From positions 1 to 64,000 of the forward strand of contig NZ_FNBD01000013.1 in NCBI RefSeq assembly GCF_900102165.1: a stretch of 64,000 nt of DNA. Reading direction: 5' to 3'. Of this stretch, positions 1 through 9,112 are shown one piece after another. A program made the position numbers and the translations under genes. This DNA comes from Cellulophaga baltica (GTDB lineage Bacteria; Bacteroidota; Bacteroidia; Flavobacteriales; Flavobacteriaceae). A model generated the notes under the pieces. That model saw nothing but the letters and a program-made list of their open reading frames with translations. It did not search any database and was not told the DNA's origin. How positions within the stretch are numbered: the stretch's first letter is position 1; every line of letters begins with the position of its first letter.

Positions 1-560
1 TATCTGTAGTCACAGCATCATCCGCTAGTTCATTTGTTGTAATTCCTTCAGTGGCTACAGCAACAGTAAATTCATCACCAACAACTCCCGTTCCTGTACG
101 AGTTAATGTAGTATTAGTTACATCAACAATTTCGTTTCCAATAATTCCATCAATTTCCGTGATGGTAAGTGCAGAATCATCAACTAAGACCCAATCAGTT
201 CCGTCCCACTGCATCAATTGTCCGGCAGCAGTACCGTCTTCCAATTTAGCAAGCGTAACATTATTGTCTGTAATTTTATCTGTAGTCACAGCATCATCCG
301 CTAGTTCATTCGTGGTAATTCCATTTGCGCTTACCACTAAAGTATAAGGGTCAGCAGTGTTCCCAACTCCGTTTAGCGTTAAAGTGGTATTTCCTAAAGT
401 TGGTCCCACGACTTCATTGCCTATAAAACCATCTACTTCCGTAATTGCCAATGTAGATTGGTCGGCAAGCACCCAGTCCGTACCGTCATATCTTAATATT
501 TCACCAGCTGTCGTGCCGTCGGCTAACTTAGAAGGCGTAATCGTTCTATCTAAAAGATCT
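1..560 (-). repeat. two ~280-bp coding repeats inside the surface protein gene
   Basis: Positions 1-46 and 277-322 are nearly identical, an offset of 276 bases or 92 codons. Similarity continues at lower identity through the following DGTDWVL-containing segment (around 172-260 against 457-540). A shorter related block (ATCTTCAG...TTTCATTTAAAAT) appears near 586 and again near 1000. The period is a multiple of three, so the repeat is protein-level and could expand or contract in frame. Confidence 0.8.
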
Positions 561-1783
561 GCGTCTGCAATGCTGCCATCTAAAATATCTTCAGATACGA
601 TAGTTTCATTTAAAATTTTGGCACTTGTAATTCCGTCATCTTTTACTTGAACTCCAGTAACATTATCAGGATTTACTTCTATAGTAAGGTCATCTGCTTT
701 TATCTCTAGATCCATAGCTACTAAGGCGGCATCGAGAGCAGTACCTGTAATAGAACCGTTTGTAGAAGTAACATCTTCGCCTAAGTTGGCGGCTATAGTT
801 ACAGCATCTTGCCATTCAGGGTTTCCATTAATATCTGTTCCTAAAACTCTATTGCCGTCTGTAGATCCTGTTGTTCCTATCTTATCCGTAGTTACGGCAT
901 CATCTGCAAGTTCTAAAGTATTTACCGCATTGTCTGCAAGTTTTGCATTCGTAATCGCATCATCTGCGACATCAGCTTCCACAATAGTACCGTCTAGAAT
1001 ATCTTCAGAAAGTATGGTTTCATTTAAAATCTTATCGGTAGTTACAGCATCGGGACCAAGTTTAATAGTGGTGATTCCCGCATCTGCTACGCGCACATTT
1101 GATTCTACGAGTGTGGCGCCAAGACCGTTAGTTACCACAATTGAAGTGTCACCGGCCGTAAGATCTTTTCCGGTAACATTATCAACATTTAAAGGAGCCC
1201 ATTCAACGAACGAACTTGCGTTAGTTTGTAAGATAGTATTAGGTAGGCCTGCCGCCATCTTTCCAGGTTGTATGGTTCCATTCTGAATTTTACTGTTGTT
1301 TACAGCGTTATCAGCTACTTTATTTAAGGTAACGGCGCCGTCTACTAATTTTGTAGTGCCTATGGTGCCATCTTGAATGTTAGAAGCATTTAATAAACCT
1401 ACTTCAAAATTATAATTTGTATCTGTCGTTTTAGTGATGCTAATGGATTCAAAATTACCAGGATTTTCTAATGCCTCACTAGTAAACGTTAAGGTGTCAC
1501 CAAATGCTTCACAAATATTAATCCACTGTAAGCCATCATAATAATGGATACATTGTTCCTCGGTATTGTACACCATGGCACCTTCAAGAGGGGTAATGGC
1601 ATTCATTTGAGCATTGGTTACTCTTGAAACAACAAAAGCTTTGTCAATACTTTCTAGTTCCAATAAGGAGGATGGGTTTATGGTTTGAGGGTTGTTTCCT
1701 ATTTTTACTTGGGCCTGTAGCTGTCCTGATCCAAGAAATAGAAAGGCTATAATTACAACTGTTTTGAAATAAAAATTGCGCAT
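1..1783 (-). CDS. repeat-rich secreted surface protein, N-terminal part (3' end beyond the left edge)
   Basis: The frame is open from ATG at 1783 to the window edge (about 594 codons), so the C-terminus is missing. The first ~25 residues form a signal peptide ending near LQAQ. A region with a conserved WINICE-like segment follows, and then a long low-cysteine array. The array is built from short motifs such as TTDKI, DDAVT, KLADGT and DGTDWVL, with two longer modules of about 92-95 residues near the left edge. Such beta-strand repeat arrays occur in flavobacterial surface adhesins and tail-fibre-like proteins. The function is not known, and any sorting domain would lie outside the window. Plus-strand open frames here are antisense shadows. 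Confidence 0.75.
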   Translation of the reverse strand, partial: MRNFYFKTVVIIAFLFLGSGQLQAQVKIGNNPQTINPSSLLELESIDKAFVVSRVTNAQMNAITPLEGAMVYNTEEQCIHYYDGLQWINICEAFGDTLTFTSEALENPGNFESISITKTTDTNYNFEVGLLNASNIQDGTIGTTKLVDGAVTLNKVADNAVNNSKIQNGTIQPGKMAAGLPNTILQTNASSFVEWAPLNVDNVTGKDLTAGDTSIVVTNGLGATLVESNVRVADAGITTIKLGPDAVTTDKILNETILSEDILDGTIVEADVADDAITNAKLADNAVNTLELADDAVTTDKIGTTGSTDGNRVLGTDINGNPEWQDAVTIAANLGEDVTSTNGSITGTALDAALVAMDLEIKADDLTIEVNPDNVTGVQVKDDGITSAKILNETIVSEDILDGSIADADLLDRTITPSKLADGTTAGEILRYDGTDWVLADQSTLAITEVDGFIGNEVVGPTLGNTTLTLNGVGNTADPYTLVVSANGITTNELADDAVTTDKITDNNVTLAKLEDGTAAGQLMQWDGTDWVLVDDSALTITEIDGIIGNEIVDVTNTTLTRTGTGVVGDEFTVAVATEGITTNELADDAVTTD

Positions 1784-1939
1784 AAGTGTAAGAACTTAAT
1801 AGGGGTTATTTTGATAAAACTACAATTATATAAAGATTTCACCACTTTTTTAGGATGAAATGCAATTGCTCTAGTTTAACTGGTTGAAAGTTAAGGAATA
1901 GCTCTGTAAAAGACCAAAGTTTTTAATGTGTAATCATGA

Positions 1940-2632
1940 TTAAAAGTGTAGGTTTATTCCCTCATACGGAGCTTTATTTTGCTCGAAAATTCTTGCTTTG
2001 AACGCTCCTTTTAGTGTAGTATTTTTGTCTTGAATATGAATGAAACTTCCTTCGCGTAGCCCAACTACAGGAGTACTATTAAAGCAATGAAATTCCTTAA
2101 TTCTAGTGGCTCTAGTTTCGCCATTATGAGTGCTGGTAGGGTCCGGATCTAAATAATGTGCGTTGATATTGAATGGTACAAGTCCTAATGTTTCAAAACT
2201 TGATGGATATACAATAGGCATATCATTGGTGGTTTGCATATTTACACCTGCAATATTGCTTCCTGCACTAGTGCCAAAATACGGTGCACCTGTCAAAATT
2301 TTGCTTTTCAACGGCTTCATTAGTCCTAGTTCATGTAATTGCTGTACCAATAAAAAGGTGTTGCCGCCTCCGGTAAAGAAGGCCTCTGCCTCTTGGATGC
2401 CCTTTGCAGGATCTTTATGGGTGTGCAAGCCCACTACTTTTTTGTTTATCGTAGCAAATGCTTTTGCAACTAGAGCCGTGTATGCGTCATGTGTAATGCC
2501 TCCTGGTCTAGCGTATGGAATAAAGGTAACCGTGGTTACCGTTTTAAAAAAATCTTCTAAAGTTTCTAAAAGATAAGCCAAATATGGTTCTCCGTGAAGC
2601 GTAGATGTGCTAGCAAGTAGTAAATTTTTCAA
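1940..2632 (-). CDS. pepE: dipeptidase E (peptidase S51), alpha-aspartyl dipeptidase
   Basis: A 230-residue cytoplasmic serine peptidase of family S51, which cleaves dipeptides with N-terminal aspartate. The nucleophile elbow GTSAGSN places the catalytic serine at residue 122. Asp137 (NDMPIV) and His159 (NAHYLD) fit the Ser120/Asp135/His157 triad of Salmonella PepE with an offset of two, and the length matches the family. The gene stands alone, with 178 bases to the divergent envelope-protein cluster. No signal peptide is seen. Confidence 0.93.
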   Translation of the reverse strand: MKNLLLASTSTLHGEPYLAYLLETLEDFFKTVTTVTFIPYARPGGITHDAYTALVAKAFATINKKVVGLHTHKDPAKGIQEAEAFFTGGGNTFLLVQQLHELGLMKPLKSKILTGAPYFGTSAGSNIAGVNMQTTNDMPIVYPSSFETLGLVPFNINAHYLDPDPTSTHNGETRATRIKEFHCFNSTPVVGLREGSFIHIQDKNTTLKGAFKARIFEQNKAPYEGINLHF

Positions 2633-2810
2633 TTTGTAGTATTTTTTGATCTGCTAAATTAACAAAAGTTTAATGGTGCATTATTTTTTTTTGAGGGCAA
2701 CTTATATTTCCTTTATACTTAACTTTAACTTGTAATGATACGACCCTTGTTCAATATTGGAAAACGAGTAAGGTTTTTAACACTACGTATTTCTTAGATA
2801 AAAGAACCTT

Positions 2811-3572
2811 ATGAAAAAAATTATACTTTTTATATGCTTACTTACTTTCTCAATAGCGCAAAGTTTTGCGCAAGACCAAGACCGTACCTTTTTGCGAGGT
2901 AAAGTAATGTACCGCAATAGTAATGTGCAAAATGAAAATGTTATAAATGTAAATACCGAATTAGGAGTAATTACGAATACGGATGGCGAATTTGGTATTA
3001 ATGTTAAAGTAGGAGATGAGCTTGTATTTACGGCATTGAATTACCAGATGAAACGCGTTATTATTACTCCTGAAATTATAGCCAATAACAGGCTTGTTGT
3101 TGAGGTGAATGAAAAAGTAACCGAACTTGATGAGGTAGTAGTAGGTCCTGAAAACCAAGAAGCATTTCTTATTGTAAAGAATGAAGAGTTTAAAAAATAC
3201 GAGTATGGTATAGATGAAACTTCAAGAGTAGAAAATATAGCCATGTCTGATCAAGAGCGCGGTATGCAAAACGGAATCAATTTTGTAAATATTTTTAAAG
3301 CTATCAAAAAAGGAATTAAAAATGAAGATGGTGCCACTACAGAAGCTGCGCCTAGATTAAAAGTGAGTGATGTACTGCGTCAAGTGTATGATGATCAATT
3401 CTTTGTGTCTGATTTGCAATTGCCGCAAGATAAAATTACGCAGTTCTTATACTATTGTGATACGCGTTTGCCAGAACAATCGCTACTTAAAAAAACCAAT
3501 GAGTTTGAACTGATTGATTTTCTAGTGAATGCAAGTAAAGATTTTCGCGCACAACTAGATGATAAAAACTAG
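2811..3572 (+). CDS. secreted carboxypeptidase-regulatory-like domain protein, paralogue 1
   Basis: 253 residues. A signal peptide (KIILFICLLTFSIAQSFAQ) is followed by a CarbopepD_reg-type beta-sandwich at about residues 28-105 (GKVMYRNSNVQNENVINVNTE). The domain ends in LDEVVVGP, as it does before the plug of TonB-dependent receptors, but there is no barrel here. A helical C-terminal half follows and ends in a block LPQDKITQFLYYCD that is shared with the next three genes. It is the first and most divergent of four tandem paralogues and overlaps the next by 14 bases, so it probably opens an operon. The role is unknown; an envelope location is inferred. Confidence 0.85.
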   Translation: MKKIILFICLLTFSIAQSFAQDQDRTFLRGKVMYRNSNVQNENVINVNTELGVITNTDGEFGINVKVGDELVFTALNYQMKRVIITPEIIANNRLVVEVNEKVTELDEVVVGPENQEAFLIVKNEEFKKYEYGIDETSRVENIAMSDQERGMQNGINFVNIFKAIKKGIKNEDGATTEAAPRLKVSDVLRQVYDDQFFVSDLQLPQDKITQFLYYCDTRLPEQSLLKKTNEFELIDFLVNASKDFRAQLDDKN

Positions 3573-4329
3573 TCTCTATAGCGCCTTTTTTTTTATTTGT
3601 GCTGCAAGTTTGTACGCACAAGACACTGCTTCTAAAGAAATAGCAGGTAGGGTATCTAGTGCGGATGGTGATGTAGCCGCTACACATGTATTAAATATTA
3701 GTTTACAAAAAGCAGCGATTACAGATATTGATGGCTTTTTTACCATTACGGCGCGTTTAAATGATACCTTAGTTTTTTCAGCAGTACAGTTTCAGCGTAA
3801 AGAGCTTGTAATGACTAAAGAATTACTAGCCAGTAAATCGTTAAATATTAACTTAGAACCCTCTTTAAATGCCTTAGATGAGGTAGTGGTTATGCCCTTT
3901 AATCTAAGTGGCCAGTTGGGTAGAGACATGAATAGGATTGAAATTGACCCGCCCCTGACGGCAGCAAGTTTAGGATTGCCTAATGCTTTTGTCGAGAAAA
4001 TGAGCCAAGCGGAACGCAAAGCTTTTTCTGCAAGATCAGGAGGACCTTTACTAACCGCACTCAATGCTTTGACGGGTGAAACTAAGAGGCTGCGTCTAAT
4101 TAGTGAGCGCGAAGCAAAATATACGCGTACGGAGTTTATTCGAAAAGCCTATCATGATTCTCTCTATGTAAAGCAATTGAAAATACCTGCAGATAAGATT
4201 AATGACTTTATGTATTTCTGCGAGATAGATTCCTCTTTTGCAGCAATTGATAAGAAAGATAACTTAAGTATTTGGGAGTTTATGCTACATAAAAGCATGG
4301 CTTACCGAAAGAATTATGAATTAGATTAA
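3559..4329 (+). CDS. secreted carboxypeptidase-regulatory-like domain protein, paralogue 2
   Basis: 256 residues starting with ATG inside the end of the previous gene, which suggests translational coupling. There is a signal peptide ending near ASLYAQ. The beta-sandwich domain (GRVSSADGDVAATHVLNIS, KAAITDIDGFF) covers about residues 28-105 and ends in LDEVVVMPFNLSG. The C-terminal half has LKIPADKINDFMYFCEID and an IWEF block. Paralogues 2 and 3 share long near-identical stretches in the sandwich domain, which indicates recent local duplication. The function is unknown. Confidence 0.85.
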   Translation: MIKTSLYSAFFFICAASLYAQDTASKEIAGRVSSADGDVAATHVLNISLQKAAITDIDGFFTITARLNDTLVFSAVQFQRKELVMTKELLASKSLNINLEPSLNALDEVVVMPFNLSGQLGRDMNRIEIDPPLTAASLGLPNAFVEKMSQAERKAFSARSGGPLLTALNALTGETKRLRLISEREAKYTRTEFIRKAYHDSLYVKQLKIPADKINDFMYFCEIDSSFAAIDKKDNLSIWEFMLHKSMAYRKNYELD

Positions 4330-4374
4330 TCCTTATTTCATGATAAATTTAAACAAACTTTTATCCCTAAGCTT

Positions 4375-5160
4375 TTGATTAGAAAATTAAAACATACGCT
4401 TGTTTTTATATGCTTTGCAGCTAGTTTTTACGGGCAAGCACAGGGTGTTTTTTCAAAAGATATAGAAGGGAAGGTTTCTAGTGCCGATGGCGATGTTGCA
4501 GCAACGCATGTACTCAATGTTTCTACCAAAAAAGCTGCGATTACTGATATTGACGGATTTTTTAAGATTTCAGCAAGCTTAAAGGATACCCTAGTTTTTT
4601 CGGCCATTCAATTTCAACGAAAAGAAATTATTGTTACCGCAGAGATTCTCACCAGCAAAACTATTTATATCACCCTAGATCCTGCATTAAATGAATTGAA
4701 GGAGGTAGTAGTCATGCCTTATAATTTAACAGGTAATCTAGCTCAAGATATGCGCAGTGAACCGGTAGTCGTTGCTGCTACCTTAGGATTGCCCAATGCA
4801 TACGTGAAGAAAAAAACACAGGGTGAGCGTAAACTCAATGAAGCTACCACAGGTGGTGGTTTGATACCTGTAAACCCGATAATTAATGCCATAACGGGTA
4901 GAACCAAAATGCTTAAAGACCGTGTAAAACGCGATGAAAAATATGCGCGAACAGAAAGAGTGAGAGCTTTTTATGCGGATACCCTTTATGTAACGGAATT
5001 AAAAATTCCCGCTTTAAAGATTGATGACTTTTTATATTTCTGTGAAGTAGATGACTCGTTTTCGAGTGTTGTTGATACGCACAATAAAATTAGGATATGG
5101 GAATTTCTTAAGAAGAAAAGTAAAGTGTATCGGGAAAATAACAACATAGAAACCCCCTAA
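4375..5160 (+). CDS. secreted carboxypeptidase-regulatory-like domain protein, paralogue 3
   Basis: 261 residues. The best start is TTG at 4375, because it gives a complete signal peptide (IRKLKHTLVFICFAASF...GQAQ). The only nearby upstream ATG, at 4340, is in another frame and stops after 12 codons just across this TTG. The layout matches paralogue 2: SSADGDVAATHVLNVS, then LKEVVVMPYNLTG, then LKIPALKIDDFLYFCEVDD and IWEF. The gene lies 45 bases after paralogue 2 and 17 before paralogue 4. The role is unknown; a rare start codon within an array may set lower expression. Confidence 0.82.
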   Translation: MIRKLKHTLVFICFAASFYGQAQGVFSKDIEGKVSSADGDVAATHVLNVSTKKAAITDIDGFFKISASLKDTLVFSAIQFQRKEIIVTAEILTSKTIYITLDPALNELKEVVVMPYNLTGNLAQDMRSEPVVVAATLGLPNAYVKKKTQGERKLNEATTGGGLIPVNPIINAITGRTKMLKDRVKRDEKYARTERVRAFYADTLYVTELKIPALKIDDFLYFCEVDDSFSSVVDTHNKIRIWEFLKKKSKVYRENNNIETP

Positions 5161-5177
5161 TTTAATAGCCTACAACC

Positions 5178-5975
5178 GTGAGAAAAAGCGCTAAAGAATA
5201 TCTTGTTATACTGATACTGTTCCAAGCAATGGGGATGCAAGCACAAGATCATCAAGTGACTTTAGAAGGGAATGTGCAGGTGGTAAATTCAGAATTAGCA
5301 GGCATTCATGTGCAAAATATTTCTACCAAGAGGGCAACGATTACAGATGGCTATGGCTTCTTTGCGCTTGCGGTACGTTTATCGGATACGGTCGTATTTT
5401 CGTCCGTACAATTGAAAAACAAAGAAATCATAATCACCCAAGCTATTTTAGAAAGCAAGCAGCTTCTAGTTCCTTTAGAAGAGGCTGAAAATGAATTGCA
5501 AGAAGTGGTGGTGATGCCCTATAATTTATCAGGAGATTTAACTAAAGATGCGCACGGATTAAAGCAGTCTGTGGTGTCTTCTTCTACTTTAGGTTTGCCC
5601 AATACTCATGTGGTGAAAATGACCTACAATGAGCGGAAATTATTGGAGGCAGATCGGGGTACCATGATTAAAGTTCTCCCGCTAGGTTTTGCTATAAATA
5701 CACATAAAATCTTAAATAGAATTTCGGGTCGTACGAAAATGTTGAAAGAACGTATTGTCAGAGAGGAAAAGAATAACATGGTTGCGCAACTAATGGCTTA
5801 TTACCCAGATTCTATTATTACTAAAAACCTTAAAATTCCAGACCTACAACTACATGAGTTTGTATATTTTTGCGAAACAGATGAGAATTTTGACGCACTA
5901 TTAAAATCAGAAGATCAATTACTTGTTTGGGAGTTTTTAGAGCGTAAAAGCATAGTATTTCTAAAAACAGAATAA
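5178..5975 (+). CDS. secreted carboxypeptidase-regulatory-like domain protein, paralogue 4
   Basis: 265 residues, with GTG as the best start (RKSAKEYLVILILFQAMGMQAQ signal peptide). The same two-part plan is seen: a beta-sandwich with STKRATITDGYGFF ending in LQEVVVMPYNLSG, then a helical half with LKIPDLQLHEFVYFCETDE and VWEF. It lies 17 bases after paralogue 3 and ends the four-gene array. A TATCTTTG -7-like box at 5989-5996 suggests a separate promoter for the following DUF6702 gene. The function is unknown. Confidence 0.83.
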   Translation: MRKSAKEYLVILILFQAMGMQAQDHQVTLEGNVQVVNSELAGIHVQNISTKRATITDGYGFFALAVRLSDTVVFSSVQLKNKEIIITQAILESKQLLVPLEEAENELQEVVVMPYNLSGDLTKDAHGLKQSVVSSSTLGLPNTHVVKMTYNERKLLEADRGTMIKVLPLGFAINTHKILNRISGRTKMLKERIVREEKNNMVAQLMAYYPDSIITKNLKIPDLQLHEFVYFCETDENFDALLKSEDQLLVWEFLERKSIVFLKTE

Positions 5976-6044
5976 ACTAGATTAGCTTTATCTTTGGCAC
6001 AAGCTTTGCTAAATTGACTCATAAAAAGAAGCATACTATATATT

Positions 6045-6554
6045 ATGAAACCACTGAAGAAACTTATTTTAATTTTACTATTCCCTTTATTAGCATTTAC
6101 TGCAGCGCATAAATTTTATGTAACCGTGACCAATATTGCGTACTCAGAAAAAGATAAGGCGCTACAAATTACCTCGCGTATTTTTATTGATGATTTAGAG
6201 AAAACGCTGAATGAGCGCTACGGAATTAAAGGAAGGATGGCTACTGAAAATGAACTAAAAGATATGGAGGTGTATATTGAAAAATACATAAGATCAAAAT
6301 TCATCCTCACGATAAATCAGGAGCAACAAAAATACAAATTCATTGGTAAAAAGTATGATAATGATGTTGTTGTAGTCTACTTAGAAGTACCTAAGGTTAA
6401 TTACGCTAAAATAAAATCTATAGCAGCCACAAATGAGGTTCTTGTAGATATGTTTGACGAGCAACAAAATGTGGTCCATTTTAAATTTCCTGGCAAGAAG
6501 AAGAGTTTTGTACTTACCCGTGAAAATAATAAAGGAATGTTAAACTTAGATTAA
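6045..6554 (+). CDS. DUF6702 family periplasmic protein
   Basis: 169 residues with an N-terminal signal peptide or membrane anchor (KLILILLFPLLAFTAA), followed by HKFYVTVTNIAYSEKDKALQ, the typical opening of DUF6702. The rest is a small alpha/beta domain without cysteines. The family usually stands directly before an M1 metallopeptidase in flavobacteria, as here. A TATCTTTG box lies at 5989-5996, about 49 bases upstream. It may assist or be processed together with the peptidase; that is inference from neighbourhood only. Confidence 0.82.
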   Translation: MKPLKKLILILLFPLLAFTAAHKFYVTVTNIAYSEKDKALQITSRIFIDDLEKTLNERYGIKGRMATENELKDMEVYIEKYIRSKFILTINQEQQKYKFIGKKYDNDVVVVYLEVPKVNYAKIKSIAATNEVLVDMFDEQQNVVHFKFPGKKKSFVLTRENNKGMLNLD

Positions 6555-6616
6555 TACGTTAACAATTTCTTAAAAAAGCTTTAATTTTCTAGCGACTAAA
6601 TTAATTAATTCGAGAA

Positions 6617-8923
6617 ATGAGCAAAATTAAGTACTACTTCACAGCACTTTTGTTTGTGTTTGCAAGTGTTCTAAGCGCACAAGACACAGAAGTTAAAGAA
6701 AAATCAGCGCCACATGGCAATGTTAATGAATTCAAACAGATGTACGAAGAGTTTGCAACTCCGAATACGTACAGATCTGCATCTGGAGCTCCAGGTCCTA
6801 ATTACTACCAGCAGCAAGCTGATTATAAGATGGATATTACGCTAGATGATAAAAATGCAAAAATCTTTGGTGAAGAAACCATCACCTATACCAACAATTC
6901 TCCTGATGATCTAGAGTTTTTGTGGTTGCAATTAGATCAAAACGTACGTACAAAAGATACGAAGTCTGATTTAAGAAATGGGTCAGCAGCACCTTTTGCA
7001 AGTACTGTAGAACGTTTTACTGGAACTTTTATGACGGCACCTTTTGATGGTGGTTTTAATATTGAGTACGTGAAGGATGCAAATGGTAAAGCATTACCTT
7101 TCACCATCAACCAAACCATGATGCGTGTAGATTTACCATCACCATTAAAAAGTAAAGCTCAAGTTTCTATAAAAGTAAAATGGAACTATAATATTCCAGA
7201 TCATACCGTAAGCAGAGCACGTTCTGGTTATGAGTATTTTCCTGAAGATGGGAACCGTGCTTATGTAATTGCACAGTTTTTTCCAAGAATGGCAGTTTAT
7301 AGTGATGTAGAAGGATGGCAAAACCATCAATTCTGGGGGAATGGCGAATTCGCACTTCCTTTTGGAGATTATGAAGTAAATATTACTGTACCTGCAGATC
7401 ATATTTTAGATGGTACTGGAGAACTTCAGAATACAAAAGAGGTTTTCTCTAAAGAAATGATGAAGCGTTATGAGTTGGCTAAAAAATCTTATGATAAGCC
7501 AGTAATCATCGTTACACAAGCAGAGGCGGAAGCAGCAGAAAAAGGTTTTTCTGAAAAAACAAAAACATGGAAGCTGAAAGCTGAAAATGTTCGTGATTTT
7601 GGTTTCGCAACGTCAAGAAAGTTTATCTGGGACATGCAAGCGGTAAAAGTAGGTAGCAAAGATGTAATGGCTATTTCTATGTATCCAAAAGAAGGAAATC
7701 CATTATGGGAAGAATATTCTACAAAAGCAGTAGCACATACCTTAAGATCATATTCTTCACACACGTTTGATTATCCTTATCCAAAAGCAATTTCGGTACA
7801 TGCAAAAAATCAAGGAATGGAATATCCTATGATCTGCTGGAATTATGGAAGACCAGAAAACGATGGTACCTATTCTGACCGCGTTAAATACGGAATGATT
7901 AGTGTAATTATACATGAAGTAGGACATAACTTTTTCCCGATGATTGTAAACTCTGATGAACGTCAGTGGGGATGGATGGATGAAGGTTTAGATACTTTTA
8001 TGCAATACATGGCAGAACAAGAATTTGGAGAAGCTTATCCTGCAGCAATTGCGCCAAATGATAAATACCCTTCTAGAAGAGGAGAGCCTTCTAAGATTGT
8101 ACCTTACATGAGTGGAGATCAAGATTACATATCGCCAATTATGTCTAACCCAGAAAATGTATTTCAATTAGGGAACAATGCCTACGGTAAGCCTGCTACA
8201 GCATTAAATATTCTTAGAGAAACAGTAATGGGAAGAGAATTGTTTGATCATGCCTTCAAAACATATTCTCAAAGATGGATGTTTAAGCACCCTACTCCTG
8301 AAGATTTTTTCCGTACGATGGAAGATGCATCTGCAGTAGATTTAGATTGGTACTGGAGAGGTTGGTTTTATACCACTAACTTTGTTGATATAGGGGTTGG
8401 TAATGTTAAGAAGTATGTAGTCACAGATAAGCCAACGGCAAAAATGAAAGAATATGCTGCGGCTAGAAATCAAGATATAAAAGATTTACCACCATTAGTA
8501 TACTTAGCAGAAGAAGGATCAGAAGATTATGATGATGCTTTAAGAGGTAAGATGGCATCAGAAGTTTCTAAGCCATTGAAAGAATTTATGATGGATAACA
8601 TGACTCCAGCAGAGAGAACGGCTGTTAAAGAACCTAAGTTTTTCTATGAAGTTACGTTTACGAAACCAGGAGGTATTCCAATGCCATTAATTGTAGAGTA
8701 TACTTATGCAGATGGTTCTAAAGAGAACATTACATACCCTCCACAAATATGGAGAAAGAACCCAAAAGAGGTTACACGTATGCTTTCATTACAGAAAGAA
8801 TTGACGAGTGTTGTCGTAGATCCAAAAGCTGAAACAGCAGATATTGATACGACCAATAACTCTTGGCCTAAGAAAGAAGAACAGTCAGATTTTGATAAGT
8901 TTAAAAACGATCAGGAAGACTAA
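6617..8923 (+). CDS. secreted M1 family zinc metallopeptidase
   Basis: 768 residues with a signal peptide (IKYYFTALLFVFASVLSAQ). An N-terminal beta domain contains MDITLDDKNAKIFGEETITY, as in M1 aminopeptidases. The gluzincin motif HEVGHN starts at His433, and the third zinc ligand Glu456 (WMDEGLDTF) is correctly spaced. NQGMEYPMICW near residue 397 replaces the usual GAMEN exopeptidase loop, so the substrate end may be read differently from classic aminopeptidase N. The C-terminal region is acidic. It follows the DUF6702 gene by 62 bases and ends at a strong terminator. It is likely a periplasmic or outer-membrane peptidase. Confidence 0.9.
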   Translation: MSKIKYYFTALLFVFASVLSAQDTEVKEKSAPHGNVNEFKQMYEEFATPNTYRSASGAPGPNYYQQQADYKMDITLDDKNAKIFGEETITYTNNSPDDLEFLWLQLDQNVRTKDTKSDLRNGSAAPFASTVERFTGTFMTAPFDGGFNIEYVKDANGKALPFTINQTMMRVDLPSPLKSKAQVSIKVKWNYNIPDHTVSRARSGYEYFPEDGNRAYVIAQFFPRMAVYSDVEGWQNHQFWGNGEFALPFGDYEVNITVPADHILDGTGELQNTKEVFSKEMMKRYELAKKSYDKPVIIVTQAEAEAAEKGFSEKTKTWKLKAENVRDFGFATSRKFIWDMQAVKVGSKDVMAISMYPKEGNPLWEEYSTKAVAHTLRSYSSHTFDYPYPKAISVHAKNQGMEYPMICWNYGRPENDGTYSDRVKYGMISVIIHEVGHNFFPMIVNSDERQWGWMDEGLDTFMQYMAEQEFGEAYPAAIAPNDKYPSRRGEPSKIVPYMSGDQDYISPIMSNPENVFQLGNNAYGKPATALNILRETVMGRELFDHAFKTYSQRWMFKHPTPEDFFRTMEDASAVDLDWYWRGWFYTTNFVDIGVGNVKKYVVTDKPTAKMKEYAAARNQDIKDLPPLVYLAEEGSEDYDDALRGKMASEVSKPLKEFMMDNMTPAERTAVKEPKFFYEVTFTKPGGIPMPLIVEYTYADGSKENITYPPQIWRKNPKEVTRMLSLQKELTSVVVDPKAETADIDTTNNSWPKKEEQSDFDKFKNDQED

Positions 8924-8951
8924 GCTTATAAATTATAAAGTTTAAGGTGTT

Positions 8952-8999
8952 AAAAGCCTAGAATGAAAACAGCCGTTTTTTATTCTAGGCTTTTTTCAT
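8952..8999 (+). terminator. intrinsic terminator after the M1 peptidase gene
   Basis: The arms AAAAGCCTAGAAT (8952-8964) and ATTCTAGGCTTTT (8982-8994) pair perfectly over 13 bp. An inner AAAAC/GTTTT stem lies in the loop, and a T-rich tract follows. Confidence 0.88.
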
Positions 9000-9100
9000 G
9001 CAATGCGTTTTTTTAGTATTGTGGTTTGTAATATGTTAAATGTTTAAAAAGGGGAATTATGTTTTAGTCTTTTTTTTTATGGGACTCACAAACTTCTGAT

Positions 9101-9108
9101 TATATTTG
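9101..9108 (+). promoter_or_regulatory. -7 promoter element for tatA, nearly leaderless
   Basis: TATATTTG matches the Bacteroidota -7 consensus TAnnTTTG. Only four bases separate it from the tatA ATG at 9113, so the transcript would have little or no 5' leader. No TTG is visible 17-19 bases upstream, so support rests on the -7 box alone. Confidence 0.45.
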
Positions 9109-9112
9109 TATC

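Noticed and set aside
1-330. Possible CRISPR-like direct repeats
   Set aside because: The repeat period is 276 bases, a multiple of three, and the sequence codes in frame for protein repeats. There are no short regular spacers.
51-1286. Three plus-strand open frames of 97-166 codons at the left end
   Set aside because: They are antisense to the repeat-rich surface protein, which has a signal peptide and a continuous frame. Their valine/serine-rich composition is the mirror of its repeats.
2163-2576. Plus-strand open frame opposite pepE
   Set aside because: The minus strand encodes PepE with an intact catalytic triad; the plus frame shows only shadow composition.
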